Assembly (NCBI RefSeq): GCF_900109955.1
Contig: NZ_FOJB01000001.1
Coordinates: 1,426,001-1,490,000, forward strand
From: Aliiroseovarius sediminilitoris
GTDB lineage: Bacteria; Pseudomonadota; Alphaproteobacteria; Rhodobacterales; Rhodobacteraceae
Direction of reading: 5' to 3'
Length of the DNA stretch: 64,000 nt
Shown here: positions 1 to 8,215 of the stretch, piece by piece
How positions within the stretch are numbered: the first letter of the stretch is position 1
Layout of the letters: each line of letters opens with the position of its first letter
The notes under the pieces: generated by a model
Seen by the model: the letters and a program-made list of their open reading frames with translations, nothing else
Databases searched by the model: none
Told to the model about the DNA's origin: nothing
Translations under genes and position numbers: made by a program

Positions 1-1
1 G

Positions 2-397
2 GCATTTTTCGATGCGGCCCGGTTCGATCCCACCACGCCGTCTGAGGCGTTGATGGCCGCCATTCTTGACGATGCCGCGACCGAGCAGGCCGGTCGGGAT
101 ACGCCCGCGCCTTCTTTGACAGACATCCCGACCGTCAAAGAAAGCGGTGGACGCCGCGCAGGTGGGTTTTGGACCGACCTGAAGGCAAGCCTTGGCGGAT
201 GGCCCGCCCTTGCAGGCATGGCGACGGCAACTGTCGCCGGGGTCTGGATCGGGTTTGCCGCTCCGACCCAGCTTGAGGTGATGTCAGGCGGACTTGTTTT
301 AAGCGGCGATTATGCCGAGACCGAGGAAACCTATGCGCTGGAGGATCTTGCCCCCGGCTATCTGGGAACCGGCGTTTTGATGGAGGATGAGGGATGA
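2..397 (+). CDS. C-terminal part of an unrecognised membrane protein (5' end outside window)
   Basis: The reading frame is already open at the left edge, so the true start lies outside; the TTG at 50 and ATG at 53 are only internal candidates. The visible part is polar and then has one hydrophobic segment (around WPALAGMATATVAGVWIGFA) that probably crosses the membrane, followed by a short acidic tail. It overlaps the next gene by the four bases ATGA at 394, so the two are translationally coupled. In related genomes a small membrane or anti-sigma-like protein often precedes a periplasmic metal-sensor gene; that role here is inference from position only. Confidence 0.6.
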   Translation, partial: AFFDAARFDPTTPSEALMAAILDDAATEQAGRDTPAPSLTDIPTVKESGGRRAGGFWTDLKASLGGWPALAGMATATVAGVWIGFAAPTQLEVMSGGLVLSGDYAETEETYALEDLAPGYLGTGVLMEDEG

Positions 398-906
398 GCA
401 CACCCACTTTACCGCCGACCGACCAAGCTGATGCCGGGCGTCGGAAATGGTTGCGCGTCCTGCTGGCGGTGTCGTTGACGTTGAACTTGCTGGTCTTCGG
501 GCTGGTGATTGGTGCGAAATGGGGCGACCATCGCAACCAGGGGTTTGAGCCACGTGGTCCCAATCGGGCTGCGATCCGCGATCTGGGATTTGCGCCGTTG
601 GCTGGCGCGCTGGACCGCTCTGATCGACGCGAGATCGGCAAGACCCTTCGGGACCGCAGTGGATCCTTTGCCGACAACCGCAAAGCGCTGGAAGCCGAGT
701 TCCAGAGCATGTTGTCTGCCTTGCGCGCAGAGCCGTTCGACCCGGATGTGCTTTTGTCGACGATGAACCAGCAATCCGAACGGCTGCGTCAACGCGGTGA
801 ACTTGCCCGCACTGTCTTGGTGGATCGGATTGGAAAAATGACCATGTCTGAACGGCTTGAGTTTGCCGACCGGATCGAAAAATCCGTGCGCAAGCGCGCG
901 CCCTGA
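394..906 (+). CDS. Periplasmic heavy-metal-sensor-like protein (CnrR/ZraP type)
   Basis: This 170-residue protein has a cytoplasmic polar N-terminus, one membrane segment at about residues 22-42 (LRVLLAVSLTLNLLVFGLVIGA), and a helical, charge-rich periplasmic domain. The organisation matches the periplasmic heavy metal sensor / Spy-CnrR-ZraP superfamily, which acts in envelope stress or metal sensing, often with an ECF sigma factor and an anti-sigma protein. It overlaps the preceding membrane protein (ATGA). No His/Cys-rich metal site is obvious, so metal binding is not shown. The family call rests on topology and overall helical pattern. Confidence 0.65.
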   Translation: MSTPTLPPTDQADAGRRKWLRVLLAVSLTLNLLVFGLVIGAKWGDHRNQGFEPRGPNRAAIRDLGFAPLAGALDRSDRREIGKTLRDRSGSFADNRKALEAEFQSMLSALRAEPFDPDVLLSTMNQQSERLRQRGELARTVLVDRIGKMTMSERLEFADRIEKSVRKRAP

Positions 907-955
907 ACGAACCTGCATCACAGGACATCTGATTGGCCAATTGCGTGCGGAACCT

Positions 956-2341
956 TCAGGCTGCGTCCGACACAAAAGTGACTTGGTTGCGGCCGTCTGA
1001 CTTGGCGCGATAAAGCGCCTGATCGGCAAATTGCAACAGTTCGTGGGCCGAGCTTGCGCTTCGGGGCGCATCACTTGAAACGGCCACACCGATCGACAAG
1101 GTTACATCGATACCTTTGGGTACACCGCCTGAGGCAATCGGTCGATCGCCCACCGCGTGTCGCAGCCGTTCCGCCATCGTTTGGGCCTGCCTGCGGGTGA
1201 CGCCGGGCAGGGCGATCAGAAACTCCTCTCCGCCATATCGGGCCAGCAGATCCATGTCGCGCAGATTGGTCTTTAGCCGTTTTGAAACCTCGACCAAAAC
1301 GTCGTCGCCAACCGGGTGGCCGAACCTGTCATTGATGGATTTGAACCGATCAAGATCCAGCACCATGATGGCATAGGGTTGGTCTTTCAACTGCGCTTCC
1401 CGCTCCAGCCGATCCAGATAGCTTTGGGCAAAGCGGCGGTTGTGCAGGCCCGTGAGCGGATCGCGCAGCGCCAGTGCCAGGTTGGTGTCAAAGTTCTTGC
1501 GCAGGTCGTCACCCTCAAACTTCCGGGCCAGCAGTCGCGTCAGGCGCAATGACAGCTCACGCGCATCAAAACCGGGCCGAAGCACGGCATTTGCCCCCAA
1601 ATCAAGCGCCATGGAACTGGGCGAAGGGGTTTCGCCACAATCCTGCACCACGATGACCGAATGGCGCGTGGTTTGACGTGACCTGAGTTCGCTGACCAGG
1701 CGCAAACCATCAGAAGTTTCGTTGAGTGTCGAGGCAATTACGAAAGCGTCAGGGACGTTTCCCGTGGCGCCAACATCCTCAAGCGCCTGAGATTGCGTCA
1801 TAATATCAATGCGATGCCGAATTTCTGTGGCAAGGTGCATCCGCCAATAGATGCCGGTTTCGGCATCCGGGGCGATCAATGCAACCCGCGCATGGCGCGC
1901 GAACAGCGCAGGCGCTTCGGCGCATCCGAAGTCGCGCGAAAGTTCGCGCCGACGCATGACTTCGCTATCTGCCCCGCGCGCCCGGATCAGGTTGCGCACC
2001 ATCGCCATCAGCGTGGCTTCGTTCAACGGTTTGGAAAAGACGTCATCCGCGCCAGCCATGATCGCTTCCAGCCGGGCGCGCTGGTCATCTTGATCCGAGA
2101 CCATGATAATCGGGATCGCACCAAGCGTTGGGTCGGCCTTGAGCGCGCGGCAAGTGGACAGGCTGCACTCGGTGCGCCCGCGCCCAAGGATGATAAGATC
2201 AGGTTGGACATCGCGGGCCAGAGCGGCCACCTCGTCGCATCGATCCGTCTGTATGACCTCGTAGCAGGCGACAGTCAGTTTGACTTTCAATACGATGCGA
2301 TTGGTCGCAAGGTCATCCGCGATCAGGATTCTCTCACTCAT
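956..2341 (-). CDS. pleD: PleD-type diguanylate cyclase, first receiver domain lacking its Asp
   Basis: This makes c-di-GMP from two GTP. The 461 residues comprise two receiver domains (about 1-125 and 150-285) and a C-terminal GGDEF domain (about 295-455) with active site GGEEF. An RxxD inhibitory site (RDMD) sits five residues before it, so product inhibition should be intact. In the first receiver the acidic pair D9/D10 and K104 are present. Residue 53, which is the phosphorylated Asp in Caulobacter PleD, reads Gly (PDLIILG), and the following loop is also divergent. Activation by the classical phosphorelay is therefore unlikely. The gene is divergent from the DUF3572 gene at 2442. Confidence 0.93.
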   Translation of the reverse strand: MSERILIADDLATNRIVLKVKLTVACYEVIQTDRCDEVAALARDVQPDLIILGRGRTECSLSTCRALKADPTLGAIPIIMVSDQDDQRARLEAIMAGADDVFSKPLNEATLMAMVRNLIRARGADSEVMRRRELSRDFGCAEAPALFARHARVALIAPDAETGIYWRMHLATEIRHRIDIMTQSQALEDVGATGNVPDAFVIASTLNETSDGLRLVSELRSRQTTRHSVIVVQDCGETPSPSSMALDLGANAVLRPGFDARELSLRLTRLLARKFEGDDLRKNFDTNLALALRDPLTGLHNRRFAQSYLDRLEREAQLKDQPYAIMVLDLDRFKSINDRFGHPVGDDVLVEVSKRLKTNLRDMDLLARYGGEEFLIALPGVTRRQAQTMAERLRHAVGDRPIASGGVPKGIDVTLSIGVAVSSDAPRSASSAHELLQFADQALYRAKSDGRNQVTFVSDAA

Positions 2342-2441
2342 ATCGTCAACTCGCCCTTGTCATTGTGCTTGCTTGAATGGTCTGTTCATATTGCTGCCAG
2401 ATTGGTTAAGAAAACCTTTCCAATCGTTAAGGAGGAAAAGG

Positions 2442-2720
2442 ATGACGCCGGAAAAAGCCGAAACCACCGCCCTGAATGCGCTGGGCTGGTTGGTCTCAGA
2501 CGAGGATCTATTACCGGTCTTCATGGGGGCAAGCGGGGTCGATCAGGATGCTTTGCGCGCAAGCGCCGGGGATGCCGCGTTCCTGGGATCAGTGCTGGAT
2601 TTTCTGCTGATGGACGATGCGTGGGTGATCCGGGCTTGCGATGCGCTGAACCTTCCCTATGACCATCTGGCGATGGCCCGACAAATGCTGCCCGGTGGTG
2701 CACAGATTCACTGGACCTGA
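2442..2720 (+). CDS. DUF3572 family protein
   Basis: This is a small (92 residues), acidic, helical protein starting MTPEKAETTALNAL. I place the start at the ATG at 2442 because a perfect Shine-Dalgarno (AAGGAGG) lies just upstream; the longer open frame back to 2280 runs antisense to pleD and is not credible. The sequence agrees with the DUF3572 family of alphaproteobacteria, for which no function is established. It commonly sits beside pleD, as here (divergent, about 100 bases apart). It contains no signal peptide or membrane segment. Confidence 0.8.
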   Translation: MTPEKAETTALNALGWLVSDEDLLPVFMGASGVDQDALRASAGDAAFLGSVLDFLLMDDAWVIRACDALNLPYDHLAMARQMLPGGAQIHWT

Positions 2721-2771
2721 TTGAAAAGTCCATATTTACAATATATTGGGGCTTCCCCGGAAAGATCTTGA

Positions 2772-3467
2772 ATGTCCGTTGATGCACTGCTTTTCGATAA
2801 GGATGGCACATTGTTCCTGTTCGAGGCGACGTGGGAAAGCTGGGCGCATGCAGTGCTGATGCGCCTGACCGACGGTGATCTGGATCGGGCGCGTATGATT
2901 GGCGATGATATCGGTTTTGATGTCGATTCAAAACGCTTCCAGCCGACAAGCGTGATAATTGCATGCACCCCGACCGAAATAGTCTCTCAGCTTCGGCGGC
3001 ATGTCGCCTATTCCGCAGAAGCCTTGGAAACACTTCTTAATGAAGAGGCTGCCGTCGTCCCGCAGGTCGAGGCGGTGTCCTTGGCACCTTTTCTCACCCA
3101 ACTGCGCCAGCGAGGGCTGAAAATCGGTGTCGCGACCAACGATGCCGAATACCCCGCGCGTGCGCATCTGGACGCCGCCGGTGTGACCGGGTTGTTTGAT
3201 TTTATCTCAGGTTATGACAGCGGCCATGGTGCGAAACCTGCGCCTGGACCATGTCTGGCCTTTGCGACCGCGACCGGGGTTGCCCCCGACCGTGTGGCCA
3301 TGGTTGGCGACAGTTTGCATGACCTGCATGCCGGACGTGCGGCGGGGATGAAAACCATCGCTGTCCTGACCGGGATTGCGCAGGCAGACGAGCTTGCTCC
3401 GTTTGCTGATATTGTCCTGGACGATATCAGCCATATCCCGGCATGGCTGGACAGCGAGGAGGGCTAA
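2772..3467 (+). CDS. HAD-superfamily hydrolase, phosphoglycolate-phosphatase-like
   Basis: This 231-residue haloacid-dehalogenase-type phosphatase has motif I DKDGTL (nucleophile Asp and general acid Asp), motif II VATND, a motif III Lys in GAKPAPGP, and motif IV MVGDSLHDL. It has a helical cap inserted between motifs I and II (about residues 20-95), as in subfamily IA enzymes such as Gph. It is cytosolic and should dephosphorylate a small phosphometabolite; the substrate cannot be read from sequence. It starts 51 bases after the DUF3572 gene and may be co-transcribed. Confidence 0.85.
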   Translation: MSVDALLFDKDGTLFLFEATWESWAHAVLMRLTDGDLDRARMIGDDIGFDVDSKRFQPTSVIIACTPTEIVSQLRRHVAYSAEALETLLNEEAAVVPQVEAVSLAPFLTQLRQRGLKIGVATNDAEYPARAHLDAAGVTGLFDFISGYDSGHGAKPAPGPCLAFATATGVAPDRVAMVGDSLHDLHAGRAAGMKTIAVLTGIAQADELAPFADIVLDDISHIPAWLDSEEG

Positions 3468-3551
3468 CCACCACGTCATTCGGGCCAATTGGCTGTTTCT
3501 GGTTTGTTTACACTCGGCTGCTAATGTCGGTTCGGAAACGAGTGTGATACG

Positions 3552-4145
3552 ATGATTCATGGTTTGATTTTCTGGTGTTTCGAAGGGTTCCTTATTTTTA
3601 CGTATGGGGCCGGTCGTTGGCGTTCCGTGATGGGAAAACTTGACCTCGGCTATGATAGCTTCGAGCCGTTGTTTCGCTATGATGTCGATCTGGCGAACCG
3701 ACTGGTTACGGAAGCAGCCCATCAGTTGGACAAGCCGACCGACACTTTGCTGGAAGATTTCGGCACGTTTCTGGTGACAGATGAGCGGGTCGAACGGGTG
3801 CGGCGCTTGTTGCGCTTTGGTGGGGTGGATTACACAGATTTTTTGCACTCGCTTGAAGATCTGCATGGTCGCGCACAACTCGCCGTTCCCGATCTGGATT
3901 TGCCGACGATCGAGTTGGACGCCATCACGGCCGAGGAATTTCGGATCACCTGTTGTAGCGTCGCACAAGGGGTCGGTTTCATTCTGTTGGGGGTGCTTCG
4001 GGCGCTGGCAGACGATTATGGTGCGCTGGCCTATCTGGAACATTTGGGCCGCGAAGGGCAGGATGAGACGATATCGGTTCGTTTGCTGGAAATGCGGCAC
4101 GGCACGGGGCGCGCATTTCACCTTGCTGCCGGAGGGGTGCCATGA
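3552..4145 (+). CDS. H-NOX (heme NO-binding) domain protein with degenerate YxSxR motif
   Basis: This stand-alone H-NOX sensor has 197 residues and begins MIHGLIF, the usual family opening. The probable proximal heme ligand is H105 in LEDLHGRAQL. The normally invariant YxSxR, which clamps the heme propionates, reads C134-C-S136-V-A138, so Tyr and Arg are both lost and only Ser remains. The protein overlaps by ATGA with the cyclase gene at 4142. That is the standard bacterial pairing, in which H-NOX controls a c-di-GMP enzyme in trans. Heme binding and ligand specificity are uncertain given the lost residues. Confidence 0.82.
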   Translation: MIHGLIFWCFEGFLIFTYGAGRWRSVMGKLDLGYDSFEPLFRYDVDLANRLVTEAAHQLDKPTDTLLEDFGTFLVTDERVERVRRLLRFGGVDYTDFLHSLEDLHGRAQLAVPDLDLPTIELDAITAEEFRITCCSVAQGVGFILLGVLRALADDYGALAYLEHLGREGQDETISVRLLEMRHGTGRAFHLAAGGVP

Positions 4146-5149
4146 CCATGGACCAGACGATACCGATTGCGCCACACACACTGGATCAGATGATGCCGAT
4201 GCATCTGCTGCTGGATGGCGCCGCCCGGATCAGCCATGCCGGTCCTACAATCGAGAAAGTGTTTGGCGCGCCGCTTGTCGGGCGCAGTGCGTTTTCATTG
4301 TTCGAACTGCGGCGACCCCGCATTGTGCGGTCGATGGATGATGTGCACGCAATGGGTGATGCCAAGGTCTATTTGCGACTGAAGGACGGGTCCGGCACAA
4401 CGATGGTGGGGGCGGTCGCGGTCCTGCCTGGTGGAAGTCACGTGCTGATGAATCTGTCGTTCGGCTATTCCGTGGTCGATGCAGTCGCGCGCTATAAACT
4501 TGCGGGATCCGATTTTGCGCCGACCGACTTAACCGTCGAAATGCTCTATCTGATGGAGGCGAAGACCGCCGCGATGGAAGCAACGACCCAGCTTGCCCAT
4601 CGGCTGCACGGCGAAAAAGCCGAAGCGCAGGTGGAGGCGATGACCGACGGATTGACCGGGCTGCAAAACCGCCGCGCCTTTGACATCAACCTTAACCGAC
4701 AGATTGCCCGTGGCGCGGTGTTTTCACTGATGCATATCGACCTCGATTTTTTCAAAGCAGTCAATGACACCCAGGGACATGCTGCAGGGGATGCGGTGCT
4801 GCGCGAAGTGGCCAATGTGCTGCGGGATGAAACGCGGGATTCAGATATGGTTGCGCGTGTCGGGGGGGATGAGTTCGTCATTTTGTTTGGCCGGTTGGCC
4901 GAGGCTGACATGTTGGAAAGCATCGCGATGCGTATCATAGCGCGGCTTGAATGCCCGATCCCGTTCGACGGCAAGACCTGCCGCATTTCGGCCAGCATCG
5001 GCATTGCGCGCAGCACCGATTACGACAGCGTCTCTGCCGAGCAGATGGTGTCAGACGCCGATCTTGCGCTTTATATGTCCAAAGACAAGGGCCGTGCCTG
5101 CCAGACGATGTTTCGGCCCGAGTATCGTGAGACGCGGCAACAAGCCTGA
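4142..5149 (+). CDS. Diguanylate cyclase with HNOBA-like N-terminal domain, partner of H-NOX
   Basis: The 335 residues have three parts. Residues about 1-140 resemble the H-NOX-associated (HNOBA, PAS-like) domain of soluble guanylate cyclases, with the hallmark FELRRP and a SDFAPTDLTVEML segment. A short coiled-coil-like linker (about 141-165) follows, then a GGDEF domain (about 168-330). The catalytic motif is GGDEF, and an RDSD inhibitory site sits five residues before it. The start ATG lies inside the end of the H-NOX gene, so the two proteins should be made together. The likely role is NO- or redox-tuned c-di-GMP synthesis. The HNOBA assignment is by eye. Confidence 0.87.
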   Translation: MTMDQTIPIAPHTLDQMMPMHLLLDGAARISHAGPTIEKVFGAPLVGRSAFSLFELRRPRIVRSMDDVHAMGDAKVYLRLKDGSGTTMVGAVAVLPGGSHVLMNLSFGYSVVDAVARYKLAGSDFAPTDLTVEMLYLMEAKTAAMEATTQLAHRLHGEKAEAQVEAMTDGLTGLQNRRAFDINLNRQIARGAVFSLMHIDLDFFKAVNDTQGHAAGDAVLREVANVLRDETRDSDMVARVGGDEFVILFGRLAEADMLESIAMRIIARLECPIPFDGKTCRISASIGIARSTDYDSVSAEQMVSDADLALYMSKDKGRACQTMFRPEYRETRQQA

Positions 5150-5539
5150 ACCCTGCCTGTCGGGTCTTTTTGGCGGCTATATCGGTGGCGACACATGGTC
5201 AGGTCTGGAATTTTGGTAACATCGGATAGCGGGAGATGTTTACGGGTGTTCACTTTGCCGGGTCAGACACATAATCCGCGCAGGGCATGAGGATCGCTAC
5301 CGGACCCACCGTTCAGTTTGTCTCTCTGTTCAACCGGATAATGTGATCTACAGACCTCATCGTATCGATCAAGAACCCGCCGCCCGCCTGATCCTTGTGC
5401 GAACCCGTGATCGGTCGTGGCATGTTAGAATGCCGATAATAGTCGGTTGAACGCGGGGCTGATCTTGCCGGGCCGTAACATGAACCGTGTTCGGGATTTC
5501 AGACCTAAGTCCGTGTGCGCATTCGCGGTCAGGTGCTAG
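5150..5539. other. Intergenic region, no gene seen
   Basis: These 390 bases separate the H-NOX/cyclase pair from the histidine kinase gene. Just after the cyclase stop there is a weak ACCC...GGGT stem followed by TTTTT (about 5152-5174) that could be a poor terminator. A short GGCAT-N6-ATGCC hairpin lies near 5420-5436. I see no open frame with a ribosome site, and no tRNA or riboswitch. The promoter of the two-component pair must lie here but I cannot place it. Confidence 0.5.
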
Positions 5540-6949
5540 ATGTTATCTATGAAATGGATCGGCAATATCAGGCGTTGGCAAAGCCTGACCCTTCCCGGAC
5601 AGTTTTTGCTGGCCGGGGCCATCGTGATGATTGGTGCCATGGTGCTTGTGGGAAACTGGATTTCGCAACGTATCGAAGATGCAGTTGTCCAGAATTCAGC
5701 AACGTCTGCGGCCTTGTTCATGGAAAGCTTTATTTCTCCGCTCAGTCAGGAATTGGCCGACACAGACACGCTGTCCCCACCCGCGCGACAGGCTCTGGCC
5801 GAAATATTCGACGGCACGACAATCGGTGAAAGGGTTGTTTCCTACAAAATCTGGCTTGCCGGTGGCCGAGTCGTCCATGCTTCGGATGTCTCATTGATCG
5901 GTCAGGTGTTTGAGCCGTCCGACGATCTGATCACCGCATGGAGCGGCGAGATCTCCTCTTCTTTCGAGGATCTGGACGATCTTGAGAATGTGGCAGAAGC
6001 AGCGCTTGGTGTCCCGCTCTTGGAAGTTTACAGCCCGATCCGACAGGTCTGGACCGGCGATGTCATCGCTGTGGCAGAGTTCTACGAGGTGGCCGATCAG
6101 TTGGCATCGGATATCATCAGCGCACGTCGAACAAGCTGGTTGGTTGTCGCTGGAACGTTTCTTGGCAGCGGCCTTCTTCTGTTCGGGATTGTTCAGGCGG
6201 GGGGGCGCACGATCCGGTTGCAGCGGATGGAATTGACAGAACAGCTGGCCAGGACGGAAACGATTTCGGCCCAGAATGCACAGCTGCGGCGACGCGTGGT
6301 CGCAGCTTCCTCGCGGGCCATTGCCCAGACCGAGCAAGCCATCCGCCGGATCGGGTCAGACCTTCACGATGGCCCGGCACAATACCTGTCCCTGGCGTCG
6401 TTACGTCTTGATGGGGCGTTGCGCGATCCCGAAGCGACCGAGCAGGATGCCACTTTGGTCAGGGAATCGCTGGACAAGGCCCTTGAGGAACTGCGGATCA
6501 TATCGCGGGGTCTGGCGCTGCCGGATATTGACACATTGGACGTCAAGACACTGATTGACCGGGCAATCAGTGATCACCATCGACAAACCGGGCTGGATAT
6601 CACAAATGATGTGCGAGTCGGTGCAGATTTACCCATGAATTATGCGCAAAAGTTGTGCATTTTCCGGTTCCTGCAAGAGGCGCTGTCGAATGCCAGCCGC
6701 CACGCTGATGTTGATGAGGCGTCCGTCACAGCGCGCACCGACGGGCTTGGAGTTTGTGTGACTGTGGCCGACGAGGGCACAGGTTTTGATCCGCACAAGT
6801 CACGGCAGATGCGGACCGATGGCGGTCAGGGGTTGCTTGGGTTGCGTGATCGTGCCGAAAGCATTGGGGGCACCTTGGCCATCATGTCCACGGTGGGCAA
6901 CGGCACAACATTGAAACTGACCCTGCCATATGAAGAGGCAGCACCATGA
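5540..6949 (+). CDS. NarL-class membrane sensor histidine kinase
   Basis: This is a 469-residue kinase. Membrane segment 1 is at about residues 21-40. A periplasmic sensor domain of roughly 155 residues follows, then membrane segment 2 at about 199-219. A cytoplasmic coiled coil leads to a HisKA_3 domain with DLHDGPAQ (phosphorylated His276), and then a HATPase domain with N-box EALSNASRHA and glycine box DGGQGLLGLRDR. The start could be the ATG at 5540 or the one at 5549; AGGTG at 5531 favours the former. It overlaps the regulator gene by ATGA at 6946, so the two form a cognate pair. The signal sensed is unknown. Confidence 0.9.
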   Translation: MLSMKWIGNIRRWQSLTLPGQFLLAGAIVMIGAMVLVGNWISQRIEDAVVQNSATSAALFMESFISPLSQELADTDTLSPPARQALAEIFDGTTIGERVVSYKIWLAGGRVVHASDVSLIGQVFEPSDDLITAWSGEISSSFEDLDDLENVAEAALGVPLLEVYSPIRQVWTGDVIAVAEFYEVADQLASDIISARRTSWLVVAGTFLGSGLLLFGIVQAGGRTIRLQRMELTEQLARTETISAQNAQLRRRVVAASSRAIAQTEQAIRRIGSDLHDGPAQYLSLASLRLDGALRDPEATEQDATLVRESLDKALEELRIISRGLALPDIDTLDVKTLIDRAISDHHRQTGLDITNDVRVGADLPMNYAQKLCIFRFLQEALSNASRHADVDEASVTARTDGLGVCVTVADEGTGFDPHKSRQMRTDGGQGLLGLRDRAESIGGTLAIMSTVGNGTTLKLTLPYEEAAP

Positions 6950-7590
6950 CAGCACGTATTATCCTGGCCGACGATCACCCGATTTTCAGGGATGGGCTGA
7001 TCAGCAGCATTCAGGAAACCGGTGAATTTGAAGTTGTCGGGGTCGGTGGGTCTGCGGACGAAGCCGTCGATCTGGCACGGCAGCATCAGCCGGATATTGC
7101 GCTTCTTGATCTATCGATGCCCGGAAACGGGATCAGTGCAGTGTCACGCATTTCGGCGGAAGGCAGTGCCAAGGCCATCGCAATGCTGACGGTTTCAGAA
7201 GATGGTGCAGACGTGACCGCCGCGATGCAGGCTGGGGCGATTGCCTATATCCTGAAAGGCGTGTCGGCGGGCGAACTGCGCGATGTGCTTTCAAAGGTAG
7301 CCGCCGGCGAGGCACATGTCTCGCCCGGACTGGCGGCCCAGATGTTGCGGATCATGCAGGATAAATCCCGAAAGGCACCTGATCCGATCGAGGAACTGAC
7401 CAAGCGGGAAGAAGATATTCTGAAGGGCGTTGTGGCAGGTAAAAGCAACAAAGAGATAGGGCAGGATCTGGGCATTCAGGAAAAGACCGTCAAACACTAC
7501 ATGACCAATATCCTGAGCAAACTTCACGCGCGCAATCGGGTCGAAGCCGCGCTGATTGCACAAAAGGCCTGGGGCCAGCCGAAGTCATAG
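6946..7590 (+). CDS. LuxR/NarL-family response regulator
   Basis: This 214-residue transcription factor is the partner of the kinase it overlaps. The receiver domain (about 1-120) has acidic residues D9/D10 in LADDH, phosphorylatable D55 in LLDLSMPG, and a Lys in YILKG. The C-terminal LuxR helix-turn-helix (about 145-208) includes LTKREEDILKGV and KEIGQDLGIQEKTVKHY. Its targets are unknown. The next gene is convergent and overlaps by six bases at its 3' end, so this gene closes the operon. Confidence 0.92.
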   Translation: MTARIILADDHPIFRDGLISSIQETGEFEVVGVGGSADEAVDLARQHQPDIALLDLSMPGNGISAVSRISAEGSAKAIAMLTVSEDGADVTAAMQAGAIAYILKGVSAGELRDVLSKVAAGEAHVSPGLAAQMLRIMQDKSRKAPDPIEELTKREEDILKGVVAGKSNKEIGQDLGIQEKTVKHYMTNILSKLHARNRVEAALIAQKAWGQPKS

Positions 7591-8085
7591 CCCCGCGGCA
7601 GCCTGCATTCTTCGAAGATCTTCATAGGTGGCCGGGCGGTCTGTCACAGTGCGACCTTTCGGGTCAACCAGTCGATAGCGCCCGTTCAGAATGCGTTCGT
7701 CCCATCCGTTGGCATATTTCAAATGCAGGTTCTCGGGCGGCACGGGAAAGGGGTCAGGCGCGCCGGTGTTGCGGTCTGTATTGGTGCCTCGGTCGTTATC
7801 ATCGCGCGCTCTGTCGTTGTCTCTGTCGTTGTCACGGTCGTTGTCGCGGTCGTTGTCGCGATCATCGTCATCATCATCGCCGCGCCCATCCCCGCCGCGA
7901 TGCCCGCGTCTGTCATCATCGTCCTTGTCGTCGTCATCATCGCCACCCCGCCCCCGGCCGCGGCCCTTGTCGGCAAAAGCATAGGCGTAGCCTATGCTGA
8001 CGCCATCATTGATCTTCTTGGTAAACGACACGGGGGTCGGCACCAGAAACCCGGCCAGAATCAAGATCTTGAGGAGTCTAGTCAT
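7585..8085 (-). CDS. Secreted Asp/Arg-repeat protein of unknown function (paralogue-like neighbour at 8216)
   Basis: The 166 residues have a hydrophobic N-terminus (about 1-22, MTRLLKILILAGFLVP) that looks like a signal peptide. A low-complexity middle follows, starting GRGRGRGGDDDDD and continuing as repeated DNDR units. The folded-looking tail (about 105-166) contains NGRYRLVDPKGRTVTDRPATYEDLRRMQ. Both halves are compositionally extreme. I recognise no enzyme motif; the acidic repeats could bind cations. The 3' end overlaps the response regulator tail by six bases (convergent). Confidence 0.72.
   Translation of the reverse strand: MTRLLKILILAGFLVPTPVSFTKKINDGVSIGYAYAFADKGRGRGRGGDDDDDKDDDDRRGHRGGDGRGDDDDDDRDNDRDNDRDNDRDNDRARDDNDRGTNTDRNTGAPDPFPVPPENLHLKYANGWDERILNGRYRLVDPKGRTVTDRPATYEDLRRMQAAAGL
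7811..7870. repeat. 12-bp tandem repeat coding for DNDR units
   Basis: About five adjacent copies of a 12-base unit close to CGGTCGTTGTCG (plus strand), with decreasing identity at the edges. They are in frame with the protein on the minus strand, where each copy gives Asp-Asn-Asp-Arg. Length changes would add or remove whole units without breaking the frame. Confidence 0.8.
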
Positions 8086-8215
8086 GCGTTTCCTACCACC
8101 ATAGCGGCACCTGTTTCACAACAGGGGGTCCCACCCACACTAACCGCGGGGGCGGGACAAAGCATCGGACGTTGGTCTGGCCTTCACAGATAGCGGGACA
8201 GCCAGAAGCGTGTCT

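Noticed and set aside
7800-7880. CRISPR-like repeats
   Set aside because: Units are 12 bases, contiguous without spacers and in frame within a protein; a coding tandem repeat.
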